Assembly: GCF_014269205.2 (NCBI RefSeq)
Contig: NZ_JABWRY020000003.1
Coordinates: 62,001 to 126,000 of the forward strand
From: Pseudomonas kermanshahensis
Lineage (GTDB): Bacteria; Pseudomonadota; Gammaproteobacteria; Pseudomonadales; Pseudomonadaceae
DNA length: 64,000 bases
Direction: 5' to 3'
Within the stretch, counting starts at the first letter, position 1. Each line of letters begins with the position of its first letter. A model generated the notes under the pieces. The model was not told the origin of the DNA, ran no database searches, and worked only from the letters and a program-made list of their open reading frames with translations. Shown here piece after piece: positions 47,903 through 57,541 of this stretch. The position numbers and the translations under genes are program-made.

Positions 47903-49713
47903 GCCGAGGGGTCCTCCGAATTGGGCAGGGTAGCGCCGGGTGCCGCCACGCGCAGTTGCAGGGTAAGCAGGGCACCGCCTTCTGGGTGGTTGGCCAGCAG
48001 CAGTTCGCCGCCCAGGGCGCGCATCAGGCTTTCGCAGATGGCCAGCCCCAGGCCAAGGCCCTGGGTACGGGTCTTGGTGGTGAAGAACGGCTCTTTGGCA
48101 TGCTCCAGTGCCTGGCGGCTGAAGCCCGGGCCGTTGTCGCGGATGTACAGGTAGACGTAGCCATCGCGCTGTTCGGCACTCAGCCAGAGGCGGCGCGGGT
48201 TGGCCTTTTCGGTCAGGGCATCGAGGGCGTTGGCCAGCAGGTTGCCCAGCACTTGGCGCAGGCGGGTTTCGCCGGCTTGCACCCACAACGTGGCCTCTGG
48301 CAGGTCGCGGATCAGCTCGACGGCCATCGCCCGGCGGCGCTTGGCCAGCAGCGCCAGGGCGTCGTCCAGTGCCGGCTGCAGGGCCACGCTTTCCGGGGCG
48401 TGGCGGTCGCGGCGGGCGAAGGCGCGCAGGTGGGCGATGATCGAGGCCATGCGCCCGGTCAGCTCACCGATCAGCTTGAGGTTGCCGCGAGCGTCTTCGG
48501 TGCGCTGGTGATCGAGCAGGATCTCGGCATTTTCGGCGTAGCTGCGGATGGCCGCCAGCGGCTGGTTGAGCTCGTGGCTGATGCTCGCCGACATGGTGCC
48601 CAGCACCGACAGCTTGCCGGCCTGGACCAATTCGTCCTGGGCCCGCACGGCCTCCTGCTGGGCGTTTTCACGTTCGAGCACGGCGCTCTTGAGGCGGGTG
48701 TTGAGGCCTTCAAGGTCGGCGGTACGTTCGGCCACGCGCTTTTCCAGCTCTTGACGGCCACGGGCCTCGAAGTCGATGCGGTCGATGTAATGCCGGCGCC
48801 GCTGCATCACCAGGCCGGCCAGCAGCACCAGCACCAGCAACGTGCCGGCACCGATGGCCATCACCGTCTGCACCGAGCGGTCGACCAGGATGCGCGGGGC
48901 GAGGATGCTGACCTGCCAGCCGGTTTCCTTGATGTCGCGGGTCTGGGTGATCCACGCGTCCTGGTTCAGCACCAAGGGTTGCGGGGCCTGGGTCGGGTAC
49001 GGCTGGATGGCGATGATCGCCTGGCGCTCGGCCTCGGTCAGCGCGCGGGTGGCGCGGAAGCGCCAGTCCGGCCGAGAGGTGAGGATGACCACGCCGTTAT
49101 GGTCGGTCAGCAACAGTTGCTCGGGGGTACGGCCCCAGAGGGTTTCGGTGTGGTCGAGGTCGACCTTGACCACCAGCACGCCCACGATCCGCTCGCGGTC
49201 GCGCACGGCGGCGGCGAAGAAGTAGCCACGCTTGGCCGAGGTGGTGCCCTGGCCAAAGAAGCGCCCCAGGTGGCCGGCCATGGCTTCGTTGAAGTAGGGG
49301 CGGAAGGCGAAGTTGCGACCGACGAAACTGTCGTGCTTGTCCCAGTTGGAGGCGGCCAGGGTATTGCCGCTGACGTCCATCAGGTACATGACCTCGGCAC
49401 CGGTCTGCTGGACGATGTCCTTGAGCAGGCGGTTGGCGTTGGTCACCGCTTCCAGGCGGAACGGGTCGGCCAGCACGCCGCGCAGCGCCGGCAGGTCGCC
49501 GAGGATTTGCGGCAGGGTTTCGTAGCGGTGCAGGGTGCCCAGCAGGTTGGCGACGTACAGGTCGAGGGTCTGGCGATTCTGCGAGGCCAGCTCTTCCTGG
49601 TAATAGCGCTCGGCCAGATGATGCAGCGGCCACAGCAGTGGGATCAGGCACACGGCCAGCAGGGCCAGGCTGCGCCAGCGGGGACGGCGTGGGGGCGTGG
49701 GTTTCGCGATCAT
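47899..49713 (-). CDS. dctB: DctB-like sensor histidine kinase
   Basis: A 604-residue membrane kinase. The ATG at 49713 precedes TM1 (residues ~14-31). A periplasmic double-Cache-type sensor spans about 32-280 (EVMYLMDVSGNTLAASNWDKHDSFVGRNFAFRPYF), with TM2 about 283-303 and a coiled coil about 315-365. His380 in SASISHELNQPLAAIRSYAENA is the phosphorylation site. The ATPase has NLLANALDALTEK and GLGLGLAICESLM. It is expected to sense a small carboxylate. Only 38 bases separate it from rfbD, so it may share the rfb transcript. Confidence 0.88.
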   Translation of the reverse strand: MIAKPTPPRRPRWRSLALLAVCLIPLLWPLHHLAERYYQEELASQNRQTLDLYVANLLGTLHRYETLPQILGDLPALRGVLADPFRLEAVTNANRLLKDIVQQTGAEVMYLMDVSGNTLAASNWDKHDSFVGRNFAFRPYFNEAMAGHLGRFFGQGTTSAKRGYFFAAAVRDRERIVGVLVVKVDLDHTETLWGRTPEQLLLTDHNGVVILTSRPDWRFRATRALTEAERQAIIAIQPYPTQAPQPLVLNQDAWITQTRDIKETGWQVSILAPRILVDRSVQTVMAIGAGTLLVLVLLAGLVMQRRRHYIDRIDFEARGRQELEKRVAERTADLEGLNTRLKSAVLERENAQQEAVRAQDELVQAGKLSVLGTMSASISHELNQPLAAIRSYAENAEILLDHQRTEDARGNLKLIGELTGRMASIIAHLRAFARRDRHAPESVALQPALDDALALLAKRRRAMAVELIRDLPEATLWVQAGETRLRQVLGNLLANALDALTEKANPRRLWLSAEQRDGYVYLYIRDNGPGFSRQALEHAKEPFFTTKTRTQGLGLGLAICESLMRALGGELLLANHPEGGALLTLQLRVAAPGATLPNSEDPSA

Positions 49714-49751
49714 CAGGTCAATGCGCCAGAAAAGTCTGACGCAATTATGCG

Positions 49752-50612
49752 CTACTTGAGGCAGTCGATCAGCGCCTGCTGCCAGTGCGGCAGGCTGATG
49801 TGCCATTGCTGGGCCAAGCGTGAGCAGTCCAAGCGTGAATTGAGTGGCCTGCGGGCGGGTGTGGGGTATTCGCTGGACGGGATCGGCTGCAGTTCGGCAC
49901 AGGGTAACCCTTGCGCCCGCAACTGCTCGGCGATCGCCTGGGCGAAACCGAACCAGGAGGTCTCACCTTGCGCAGTGAGGTGGTAGGTGCCCCAGTCGCC
50001 AGCCTGCCCAGCGTGCCAGCGCTCGATCAGCGTGCGGGTGCTGGCAGCAAGGGTAGCGGCAGACGTCGGCGCGCCAATCTGGTCGTTCACCACGCGCAGT
50101 TGGGGTTTTTCCTGCAGCAGGCGCTGCATTGTCAGCAGGAAGTTGCGCCCATACAGCGAGTAGACCCAGCTGGTGCGCAGGATCAGGTGCTGGCCGGCCA
50201 CCGCAGTAATCGCCTGCTCGCCGGCCAGTTTGCTGTGGCCATAAACCCCCAGGGGGTTGGGCGTGTCTTGTTCGGTATAGGGCGTGGCCTTGCTGCCGTC
50301 GAAGACGTAGTCGGTGGAGTAGTGGATGAGCGGCGCACCCAGCTGTGCTGCTTCTTCGGCGAGCACGCGGGGGCCATGGGCATTGATTGCAAAGGCCAGC
50401 TCGGGCTCTTGTTCGGCCTGGTCCACCGCCGTGTAGGCAGCAGCGTTTATGATCAGGTCGGGAGCGAGCCGGCGCAGCGGCTCGCGCAGGGCCTCGGGCT
50501 GTGCCAGGTCGAGGTGCTCGCGGCCAAGCACGTGTAGCTCGCCAAGCCCGGCCAACTGCGCCTGCAGCGCTTGGGCAACCTGGCCATTACGGCCGCAGAC
50601 GACGATTTTCAT
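49752..50612 (-). CDS. rfbD: dTDP-4-dehydrorhamnose reductase
   Basis: A 286-residue NADPH-dependent reductase for the last step of dTDP-L-rhamnose synthesis. N-terminal CGRNGQVAQALQAQL dinucleotide fold, INAAAYTAVDQAEQEPELAFAINA, and the catalytic YSTDYVFDGSK...YGHSKLAGE segment are present. Last of the four rfb genes; overlaps rfbC by 4 bases. Confidence 0.95.
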   Translation of the reverse strand: MKIVVCGRNGQVAQALQAQLAGLGELHVLGREHLDLAQPEALREPLRRLAPDLIINAAAYTAVDQAEQEPELAFAINAHGPRVLAEEAAQLGAPLIHYSTDYVFDGSKATPYTEQDTPNPLGVYGHSKLAGEQAITAVAGQHLILRTSWVYSLYGRNFLLTMQRLLQEKPQLRVVNDQIGAPTSAATLAASTRTLIERWHAGQAGDWGTYHLTAQGETSWFGFAQAIAEQLRAQGLPCAELQPIPSSEYPTPARRPLNSRLDCSRLAQQWHISLPHWQQALIDCLK

Positions 50613-51154
50613 GGCAGCAGTTGCGCCTCGCTCAGCGGTACGCCGACCTTGTCTTTGTCCGACAGCACCGGCGGCCCCGCGAGTTGCCAGTCGATGGCCA
50701 GCTCAGCGTCGTCCCAGCGGATGCAACGGTCTGCGCCAGGGTTGTAGTAGTCCGTGGTCTTGTAGAGAAACTCGGCCGATTCGCTGACCACCGAGAAGCC
50801 GTGGGCGAACCCCGGTGGAATCCACAGTTGCCGATGATTATCGGCCGACAGGTGCACCGCGACCCATTTGCCGAACGTGGGCGAGCTCCTGCGCACGTCC
50901 ACGGCAATGTCGCGTATCTCGCCCTGTACCACCCGCACCAGTTTGCCCTGGGTGTTTTCCACCTGATAGTGCAGGCCGCGCAACACGCCTTTGACGGAGC
51001 GCGAGTGGTTGTCCTGGACAAAGCTCACGGTGACGCCGGTGTGCTTCGCGAATTCGCGGGCATTGAAGGCTTCGAAGAAGAAGCCACGGCTGTCACCGTA
51101 TACCGTTGGCTCGATGATCAGTACGTCAGGGATCTCGGTGGGGATGATGTTCAT
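50609..51154 (-). CDS. rfbC: dTDP-4-dehydrorhamnose 3,5-epimerase
   Basis: A 181-residue cupin epimerase acting before RfbD. The catalytic His62 is in VLRGLHYQ, and [37 protein letters not shown] and [12 protein letters not shown] complete the signature. It overlaps rfbA and rfbD by 4 bases each. Confidence 0.95.
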   Translation of the reverse strand: MNIIPTEIPDVLIIEPTVYGDSRGFFFEAFNAREFAKHTGVTVSFVQDNHSRSVKGVLRGLHYQVENTQGKLVRVVQGEIRDIAVDVRRSSPTFGKWVAVHLSADNHRQLWIPPGFAHGFSVVSESAEFLYKTTDYYNPGADRCIRWDDAELAIDWQLAGPPVLSDKDKVGVPLSEAQLLP

Positions 51155-52026
51155 GCAGACTCGTTTGCCAATTTGCCCAGGTACTGACCGTAACCGGTCT
51201 TCTTAAGTTTTTCAGCCTTTGCCAGCAGCTGGTCACGGGTGATCCAGCCCTTGTTGAAGGCGATTTCTTCCAGGCAGGCCACTTTCAGCCCCTGGCGGTT
51301 CTCGATGGTTTGCACATATTGCGAGGCATCCAGCAGGCTCTCGTGGGTGCCGGTGTCGAGCCAGGCGAAGCCACGACCAAAGCGCTCCACGCGCAAGTCG
51401 CCGCGCTTGAGGTAGGCATTGGTGACATCGGTGATCTCAAGCTCGCCGCGCTCCGAGGGGCGAATGCCTTTGGCGATTTCGACCACGTCGTTGTCGTAGA
51501 AGTACAGGCCCGTCACGGCATAGCTGGACTTGGGCTTGAGTGGCTTCTCTTCGATGGACAGCGCGTTGCCCTGCTCGTCGAACTCGACCACACCGAAGCG
51601 CTCCGGGTCCTTGACCCAATAGCCGAACACGGTGGCGCCGCTGGGGTGGCTGACCGCGCGCTGCAACTGTTCGGTGAAGCTCTGGCCGTGGAAGATGTTG
51701 TCACCGAGGATGAGGCAGACCGAGTCGTCACCGATAAACTCCTCACCGATCAGGAATGCCTGGGCCAGGCCGTCGGGTGATGGCTGCTCGGCATAGCTGA
51801 TGCGAATGCCGAACTGGCTGCCATCGCCGAACAGCTGGCGATACTGAGGCAGGTCCTGGGGCGTGGAGATCAGCAGGATGTCGCGGATATCGGCGAGCAT
51901 CAGCACCGAGATCGGGTAGTAGATCATCGGCTTGTCATAAATCGGCAGCAGTTGCTTGGATACCCCGAGGGTGATGGGGTGCAGGCGGGTGCCGGATCCT
52001 CCGGCCAGGACGATGCCCTTGGTCAT
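51151..52026 (-). CDS. rfbA: Glucose-1-phosphate thymidylyltransferase
   Basis: A 291-residue nucleotidyltransferase making dTDP-glucose from dTTP and glucose-1-phosphate. The nucleotide loop GGSGTRLHP is at the N-terminus (residues ~8-16), and LGDNIFHG is the metal site. The ATG at 52026 overlaps the rfbB stop by 4 bases and matches the family start. Confidence 0.96.
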   Translation of the reverse strand: MTKGIVLAGGSGTRLHPITLGVSKQLLPIYDKPMIYYPISVLMLADIRDILLISTPQDLPQYRQLFGDGSQFGIRISYAEQPSPDGLAQAFLIGEEFIGDDSVCLILGDNIFHGQSFTEQLQRAVSHPSGATVFGYWVKDPERFGVVEFDEQGNALSIEEKPLKPKSSYAVTGLYFYDNDVVEIAKGIRPSERGELEITDVTNAYLKRGDLRVERFGRGFAWLDTGTHESLLDASQYVQTIENRQGLKVACLEEIAFNKGWITRDQLLAKAEKLKKTGYGQYLGKLANESA

Positions 52027-53105
52027 GCAATGAGCTCCTTGATGTCGGTATTGCCCAGGCGTTCCCCCTGGTAGCTGCCATCCTGGACATGGCGGCACCA
52101 CTGCAGGTTATCCAGGTACCACTGCACGGTCTTGCGCAGCCCGGTGGCGAAGGTTTCCTGCGGTACCCAGCCCAGCTCCCGTTCGATCTTGCTGGCATCG
52201 ATGGCATAGCGCAGGTCATGGCCGGGGCGGTCCTGAACGTAGGTGATCAGGTCTGCATAACGGGCCACGCCTTCAGGGTGCTGTGGCGCCAGCTCGTCGA
52301 GCAGGGCACAGATGGCGTGGACCACGTCGAGGTTCTTCTGCTCGTTGTGGCCGCCGATATTGTACGTTTCGCCGACCTCGCCGCGGCTCACCACCTCAAG
52401 CAACGCCCGGGCGTGGTCTTCTACGAACAGCCAGTCGCGCACCTGCTGGCCATTGCCGTACACCGGCAGTGGCTTGCCGGCCAGGGCATTGAGGATCATC
52501 AGCGGGATCAGCTTTTCAGGGAAATGGTACGGGCCGTAATTGTTCGAGCAGTTGGTGATCAGTACCGGCAGGCCATACGTGCGGTGCCAGGCGCGTACCA
52601 GGTGGTCCGAGGCGGCCTTGCTCGCCGAATAGGGGGAGCTGGGCGCATACGGCGTGGTCTCGTGGAACAGGTCGTTGGCGCCATGCAGGTCGCCATACAC
52701 TTCGTCGGTGGAGATATGGTGAAAGCGGAACGCACGGCGCTGCTCGGCAGGCAGGCGGCTCCACCAGGCACGGGTAGCTTCGAGCAGGGCATAGGTGCCG
52801 ACGATATTGGTCTGGATGAACGCTGCCGGGCCGTCGATCGAACGGTCCACATGGGATTCGGCAGCCAGGTGCATGATTGCGTCGGGCTGGAAGCGCTCGA
52901 GTACGGCACTGACTGTCGCCGCATCAGCGATATCGGCCTGGACGAATTCGTAACGGGTATTGTTGGCGATGCTTTGCAGCGACTCGAGGTTGCCGGCGTA
53001 GGTCAGCTTGTCGAGGTTCAGCACTTCGTGTTCGGTGTTGCCGATCAGGTGACGGACCAGCGCCGAGCCAATGAAGCCGGCGCCGCCTGTGACGAGTATG
53101 CGCAT
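52023..53105 (-). CDS. rfbB: dTDP-glucose 4,6-dehydratase
   Basis: A 360-residue short-chain dehydrogenase-type dehydratase. The NAD+ loop [23 protein letters not shown], the catalytic [12 protein letters not shown] and [14 protein letters not shown] are present. First gene of rfbBACD; the rhamnose made would go into lipopolysaccharide or exopolysaccharide. The start at 53105 faces aguA across a 266-base region with three CCGAT-type palindromes. Confidence 0.96.
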   Translation of the reverse strand: MRILVTGGAGFIGSALVRHLIGNTEHEVLNLDKLTYAGNLESLQSIANNTRYEFVQADIADAATVSAVLERFQPDAIMHLAAESHVDRSIDGPAAFIQTNIVGTYALLEATRAWWSRLPAEQRRAFRFHHISTDEVYGDLHGANDLFHETTPYAPSSPYSASKAASDHLVRAWHRTYGLPVLITNCSNNYGPYHFPEKLIPLMILNALAGKPLPVYGNGQQVRDWLFVEDHARALLEVVSRGEVGETYNIGGHNEQKNLDVVHAICALLDELAPQHPEGVARYADLITYVQDRPGHDLRYAIDASKIERELGWVPQETFATGLRKTVQWYLDNLQWCRHVQDGSYQGERLGNTDIKELIA

Positions 53106-53212
53106 CTCAAGTCGCCTCTGGTAAACCAAGTTCTATGGCATGCAGCCTAGCTCGTCGGCTAGGGTGGTGGCAGACAAATATCATGGGTTTGAGCGTGATC
53201 ATGATGGATATG

Positions 53213-53226
53213 CCGATTGATATCGA
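53213..53226. promoter_or_regulatory. CCGAT-type operator, site 1
   Basis: CCGAT-TGAT-ATCGA, one base short of a perfect CCGAT-N4-ATCGG palindrome. Its centre is 62 bases, close to six helical turns, from the centre of site 3. Confidence 0.5.
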
Positions 53227-53248
53227 TCTAATAAGGGGTAAGGCTTTG

Positions 53249-53258
53249 CCGATCGGCT
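53249..53258. promoter_or_regulatory. CCGAT-type operator, site 2 (compact)
   Basis: GCCGATCGGC, a perfect palindrome with the same CCGAT/ATCGG half-sites overlapped with no spacer. Lies between sites 1 and 3. Confidence 0.4.
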
Positions 53259-53274
53259 ATTTTTGCTTTTAAAG

Positions 53275-53288
53275 CCGATATATATCGG
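53275..53288. promoter_or_regulatory. CCGAT-type operator, site 3, at the aguA promoter
   Basis: CCGATATATATCGG, a perfect 14-base palindrome just before a candidate -10 (TATAAA, 53290-53295). A protein bound here would overlap the core promoter of aguA, a repressor-like position. Confidence 0.5.
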
Positions 53289-53371
53289 TTATAAATTTGC
53301 CATCGCTGCTCCTACCCCCATCGACCAACGCCCCAGCGCACATCGGCTCAGGGCCTACGCAGAGGTTAACC

Positions 53372-54478
53372 ATGAAAACCCTCAATTCTACCCCCCGTGC
53401 CGACGGCTTCCACATGCCCGCTGAATGGGCGCCGCAGACCCAGGTCTGGATGGTCTGGCCGGAGCGTTCGGACAACTGGCGCCTGGGTGGCAAACCGGCA
53501 CAGGCCGCTCATGTGACATTGGCCAAGGCGATCGCCCGCTTCGAGCCAGTGACCGTGGGTGTTTCTGCTGGCCAGTACGAGAACGCACGCCGTCAGCTCG
53601 ACCTGCCGAACATCCGCGTCGTGGAAATCAGCAATGACGACGCCTGGGTGCGCGACACCGGCCCGACCTTCGTCATCAACGACCACGGCGAAGTGCGCGG
53701 CGTGGACTGGGGCTTCAATGCCTGGGGCGGCTTCGATGGCGGGCTCTACGCACCCTGGAACCGTGACGAGGAACTGGCCGCCAAGGTCTTGGAAATGGAG
53801 CGCTGCCAGCGCTACCAAACCGAGGGCTTCGTGCTGGAGGGTGGCTCGATCCACGTGGACGGCGAGGGCACGGTGATCACCACCGAAGAATGCCTGCTCA
53901 ACCGTAACCGCAACCCGCACCTGGGCCGTGAGGAAATCGAAGCGGTCCTGCGTGAGCAGTTGGCCGTCGATACCGTGGTCTGGCTGCCGGACGGCCTGTA
54001 CAACGACGAGACCGACGGCCACGTCGACAACTTCTGCTGTTACGTGCGCCCGGGCGAAGTGTTACTGGCCTGGACCGATGATTCCAACGACCCCAACTAC
54101 GCCCGCTGCCACGCGGCAATGGACGTGTTGAAAAACACCCGCGACGCCAAAGGCCGTGAGTTTGTGGTGCACAAGATGCCGATCCCGGGCCCGCTGTACG
54201 CCACGGCTGAAGAGTGTGCTGGCGTCGACCAAGTGGCCGGTAGCCAGGAGCGCGACCCGTCGGTGCGCCTGGCCGGCTCGTACGTGAACTTCCTGATCGT
54301 CAATGGCGGCATCATCGCGCCGAGCTTCGATGACCCCGCCGATGCCCAGGCCAGAGCCATCCTGGCCGAGCTCTTCCCGGATCATGAAGTGGTCATGATC
54401 CCAGGCCGTGAATTGTTGTTGGGGGGCGGCAATATCCACTGCCTGACCCAGCAGCAGCCGGCGCCAGTCAAGCGCTGA
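53372..54478 (+). CDS. aguA: Agmatine deiminase
   Basis: A 368-residue cytoplasmic enzyme converting agmatine to N-carbamoylputrescine and ammonia. The catalytic Cys357 is in [13 protein letters not shown], the same number as in P. aeruginosa Agu[33 protein letters not shown] and [11 protein letters not shown] are family blocks. No aguB gene is adjacent, unlike the P. aeruginosa aguBA pair. The ATG at 53372 follows AGAGG and gives the usual family length. Confidence 0.96.
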   Translation: MKTLNSTPRADGFHMPAEWAPQTQVWMVWPERSDNWRLGGKPAQAAHVTLAKAIARFEPVTVGVSAGQYENARRQLDLPNIRVVEISNDDAWVRDTGPTFVINDHGEVRGVDWGFNAWGGFDGGLYAPWNRDEELAAKVLEMERCQRYQTEGFVLEGGSIHVDGEGTVITTEECLLNRNRNPHLGREEIEAVLREQLAVDTVVWLPDGLYNDETDGHVDNFCCYVRPGEVLLAWTDDSNDPNYARCHAAMDVLKNTRDAKGREFVVHKMPIPGPLYATAEECAGVDQVAGSQERDPSVRLAGSYVNFLIVNGGIIAPSFDDPADAQARAILAELFPDHEVVMIPGRELLLGGGNIHCLTQQQPAPVKR

Positions 54479-54491
54479 GACCACCCTGAAT

Positions 54492-54522
54492 AAAAAGGCC
54501 CGTCATACGACGGGCCTTTTTT
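54492..54522 (+). terminator. Intrinsic terminator of aguA
   Basis: AAAAAGGCCCGTC-atac-GACGGGCCTTTTTT, 14 bases after the aguA stop. Confidence 0.94.
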
Positions 54523-54666
54523 CGGGTGACCTTTCCAAGCGACGTCCGGCCGCCTGAGTGGCATACGTTTTGTATTGTTTTTCAATTAGATAGCTCGAAT
54601 GGGTCGGGCTCTCTGATCTGTAACAATGCCTACGTAAATTAGCCGCTCACGGGCAAAGGAGTACGT

Positions 54667-54870
54667 GTGGAAATGAACGCAGCAAGTGAGTCGGCTTTGT
54701 GCCCATCGGCAGTTAACCACCCATCGCTCAAGCTGTTGGCGCAGTGGTTGAAGCACCATGGAAACATCCAGGTCAGGACGACCGACCCACGACGTCTGCT
54801 TGCCGGGCGATACCCGCAAGGGCTGATCAGTGAAGCAGAGATGCAGGCGCTGATGGCGGTGTGGCACTGA
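54667..54870 (+). CDS. Small protein of unknown function, 67 residues
   Basis: A 67-codon frame with a good AAAGGAG ribosome site 6 bases before its GTG start; an in-frame ATG two codons later is 12 bases from that site. The predicted protein has no signal peptide or membrane segment. It has a helical, basic middle (LKLLAQWLKHHGNIQVRTTDPRRLLAG) and ends ISEAEMQALMAVWH. It lies after the aguA terminator, so it needs its own promoter in 54523-54660. I do not recognise a family. Confidence 0.6.
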   Translation: MEMNAASESALCPSAVNHPSLKLLAQWLKHHGNIQVRTTDPRRLLAGRYPQGLISEAEMQALMAVWH

Positions 54871-54891
54871 TCTCATCGGTTTTACCGGTGC

Positions 54892-54978
54892 TGGCCCCTT
54901 CGCAGCACAAGGCTGCTCCTACAGGTGGCGTGCGATCCCTGTAGGAGCAGCCTTGTGCTGCGAAGAGGCCGGTACAGG
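54892..54978. repeat. REPIN (inverted REP pair)
   Basis: Inverted CTTCGCAGCACAAGGCTGC-type REPs in the convergent gap between the 67-codon gene and the TonB receptor gene. Confidence 0.9.
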
Positions 54979-54987
54979 CAACAAAGA

Positions 54988-57072
54988 TCAGAAGCGGTAA
55001 GTGCTCGTCACCACCAGGCTCCGCGGATCGCCCACCTGGATCTGCGCCGCACTGGTCGCCGAGCTGTAGTAGGTCTTGTCGGCAATGTTGTTCAACGCCG
55101 CCCGCACATCCCAGTCGTGGGTGCGGTAGCCGGCCAGCGCATCCCAGCGGCCGTAGCCTGGCAACACCGTGGTGTTCTGGTTGTCGGCATAACGCTCCCC
55201 CACCAACGTCAAGCCGGTCTCGGCGTACCAGCCCAATTCCGGTTTCCAGGTCACGAACAGGCTGGCATTACGCTTGGCCACGTCGTTGATGCGGTTGCCT
55301 TCCTGGTTATTGTTGTCTTTGACGATGGTCGCATCCTGCAGGCCGATGCCCCCGCGCACGTACCAGTTGCCGACGATATTGCCGGTGGCGGTCAGCTCGA
55401 TGCCTCGGGAGCGTTGCAAGCCGCTGAGCAGGGTGATTTCCGGGTTTTCCGGGTCACGCGTGCGGCGGTTGTACAGCTCCAGTTCATACACGGCGAGGGT
55501 GGTGGTGAGGCGCTGGTCGAACCAGTCGCTCTTGACCCCGATCTCCTTCTGGCGGGTCAGCTCTGGCCCGGTGTCGTTGGTGTTGCCCGGCGCGCCGGGG
55601 GTGATGCCGATCAGGCCACCGCCCACTGGCGAGAAGGTCTTGCTCCACGATGCATAGAAGGAGTGGTCGCGCCACGGCGTGTAGACCACACCCAGGCGCG
55701 GGCTGGTGGTGTTGCTGTCCTGCGGCTCGGTCAGGCCATCCTTGTTGGTGGTCTCTACCTCGAACTGGTCGAAACGCACGCCGGCGAGCACCTGCCATTG
55801 ATCGTTCAGGCGGACCTGGTCTTGCAGGTAGAGGCCACGGCTTTGGACCACGGTGTGGTTGTCGCTCGACAGTAACATTGGGCCCGTGTGCTGCCGGCTG
55901 CGGTCGGGGTTGCCAACGTCCAGGCTGGGCACACTATTAGGCGCAGCGGTGTACAGGGTCGGGTCACGCCGTTGGCTGCCGAACTCCAAGCCCACCAACA
56001 GCTTGTGCTCCAGCCCCACGGTAGTGAAGTCGCCCTCGGCTTCGAGGTTGTTGAACAGGTTGCGGGTGTTCAGGTCCTGTTGCCAGCGCTGGCGGGTGAC
56101 AGTGTTGGTGCTGGCGTTGTAGCCCGTCGCATAGGTGTTGTCGAACTCGCTGTCGAGCTTGAACAGGCCGAGGGTGTGGCGCAGTTGCCAGGTTTCGTTC
56201 AGCTGGTAGTTGAGCCGCGAGCGCAGCGACTGGGCGCGGTCATCGATGTAGTCGCGCTGGGTATCGCTGTAGGTGGTGCTGCGGCTGACGTCGGCGGGGC
56301 GGCCATTGACCCCGGGGATACCGCGGTCTGGTGTGCGGTTGTAGCGGCTGTATTCGTACTGCACCAGCCAGTTCAGGTCGGGCGAGAGCTGCCAGCTCAT
56401 CGACGGGGCGAAGAGCTGGCGGCTGCCATCGATGCCGTCGCGGAAGCTGTTGTTGTCCTGGTTGCCCAGGTTCAGGCGCAGGCTGATGGTATCGCTAGGG
56501 TCTGCGCTGAGGTCGGCGTACAGGCTGCGCAAATCTTCGCTGCCGCCTTGCGCCTCGATGCTCGAACGGCGGCCGTGCTCCGGCGCCTTGCTGACGCGGT
56601 TGACGATGCCACCCTGGCTGCCGCGGCCATACAACACCGCTGCGGGCCCTTTGAGCACCTCGACCCGCTCGATGTTGTTGAGGTCGCGAATGTACTGGCT
56701 GTCGTCGCGAATGCCGTCCAGGTAGAAATCGTTGCTGGCCTCGAAGCCGCGGATGCGCACGCTGTCGAAGCGCGTGTCGGCGCCGCTGCTGACGTTGGGG
56801 ATGCCCTCAAGTGCCTTGCCCAGGGTGTTGTTGCCGTAGTCCAGCACGTTGGCGGTCTTGACCGTGTCGATGGCCTGGGGCACGTAGCGCACGGGGGTCG
56901 AGGTGCGCGTCGCGGTACTGACTTCCTTGACCCGCGGGTTGTCCTCCTCGCGCTCGCCTTCGGCAGTCACTGACATTTCCGGCAGGGTGGTGGTGGCAGC
57001 GGTGGCCAGGCTGGCGCTGAACAGCAGCGACAGGCCAAGCGTCAGCGGAGAGAGGCGGCAGGGTACAAGCAT
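54988..57072 (-). CDS. TonB-dependent ferric siderophore receptor
   Basis: A 694-residue outer-membrane receptor. The signal peptide (LSPLTLGLSLLFSASLATAA) is followed by TTLPEMSVTAEGE, a TonB-box-like start. The plug domain reads VPQAIDTVKTANVLDYGNNTLGKALEGIPNVS and ERVEVLKGPAAVLYGRGSQGGIVNRVSK, and the barrel ends in a C-terminal Phe (SLVVTSTYRF). It resembles Fiu/FhuE-type catechol or hydroxamate receptors; the ligand is not certain. No N-terminal signalling domain is present. A Fur-like box lies about 41-59 bases upstream of the start. Confidence 0.9.
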   Translation of the reverse strand: MLVPCRLSPLTLGLSLLFSASLATAATTTLPEMSVTAEGEREEDNPRVKEVSTATRTSTPVRYVPQAIDTVKTANVLDYGNNTLGKALEGIPNVSSGADTRFDSVRIRGFEASNDFYLDGIRDDSQYIRDLNNIERVEVLKGPAAVLYGRGSQGGIVNRVSKAPEHGRRSSIEAQGGSEDLRSLYADLSADPSDTISLRLNLGNQDNNSFRDGIDGSRQLFAPSMSWQLSPDLNWLVQYEYSRYNRTPDRGIPGVNGRPADVSRSTTYSDTQRDYIDDRAQSLRSRLNYQLNETWQLRHTLGLFKLDSEFDNTYATGYNASTNTVTRQRWQQDLNTRNLFNNLEAEGDFTTVGLEHKLLVGLEFGSQRRDPTLYTAAPNSVPSLDVGNPDRSRQHTGPMLLSSDNHTVVQSRGLYLQDQVRLNDQWQVLAGVRFDQFEVETTNKDGLTEPQDSNTTSPRLGVVYTPWRDHSFYASWSKTFSPVGGGLIGITPGAPGNTNDTGPELTRQKEIGVKSDWFDQRLTTTLAVYELELYNRRTRDPENPEITLLSGLQRSRGIELTATGNIVGNWYVRGGIGLQDATIVKDNNNQEGNRINDVAKRNASLFVTWKPELGWYAETGLTLVGERYADNQNTTVLPGYGRWDALAGYRTHDWDVRAALNNIADKTYYSSATSAAQIQVGDPRSLVVTSTYRF

Positions 57073-57541
57073 GGAGGCATCCGGACCGTGGCAGGTGAGA
57101 AAGGGTGCGAATGGTAATGCTTGCTATTTACTGTTGCTTGGGTATTTGTAAAGGGTTGTCTTTACATATGTATCACTTTGTAACTGCCGCTGTTGTATGC
57201 TCCGCGCCCATGAAAGCTGCCGGGTTGGTCAAAGCGACATTTCTGACAGAAGAAAAAATGCCCTCTGATAGCGCCAACAGGCATGGAAATGCACCAGCGG
57301 CCTGGGGAATTTTGGTTATATCAACCTGCATTTCACGATTTTTTGACATTTGTAATCGCACACCGCTAGGATTCGGCCAACGCCTGCTGGCCATGACATG
57401 GCCATGCTGCTGTAAAAGGCCACCGTGCGATTGCCGGCAAGCCTTTCAGTCTGGATCCGCATAGCGTCGAACCTACGAAGGGGCGTTGGTTCCTGGCGTC
57501 ATATTGCGAAGCGTTTTTGATTAAGAAATAAGGAAAACAAC
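57073..57541. other. Regulatory intergenic region, TonB receptor / oprQ
   Basis: A 469-base gap between divergent genes. A Fur-like box lies at the receptor side. The middle and right part (57180-57541) should carry the oprQ promoter; I saw short symmetries (GGTT-atatc-AACC at 57312 and CATGGCCATG at 57397) but no convincing promoter or gene. Confidence 0.5.
57113..57131 (-). promoter_or_regulatory. Probable Fur box
   Basis: On the minus strand GTAAATAGCAAGCATTACC agrees with the 19-base Fur consensus at 12 positions and lies about 41-59 bases before the receptor start. Iron-dependent repression is the expected outcome. Confidence 0.55.

Noticed and set aside
47887..49986. A 699-codon plus-strand open frame opposite dctB
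   Set aside because: It is an antisense artefact of the GC-rich kinase gene; Gln/Gly/Val-rich without motifs.
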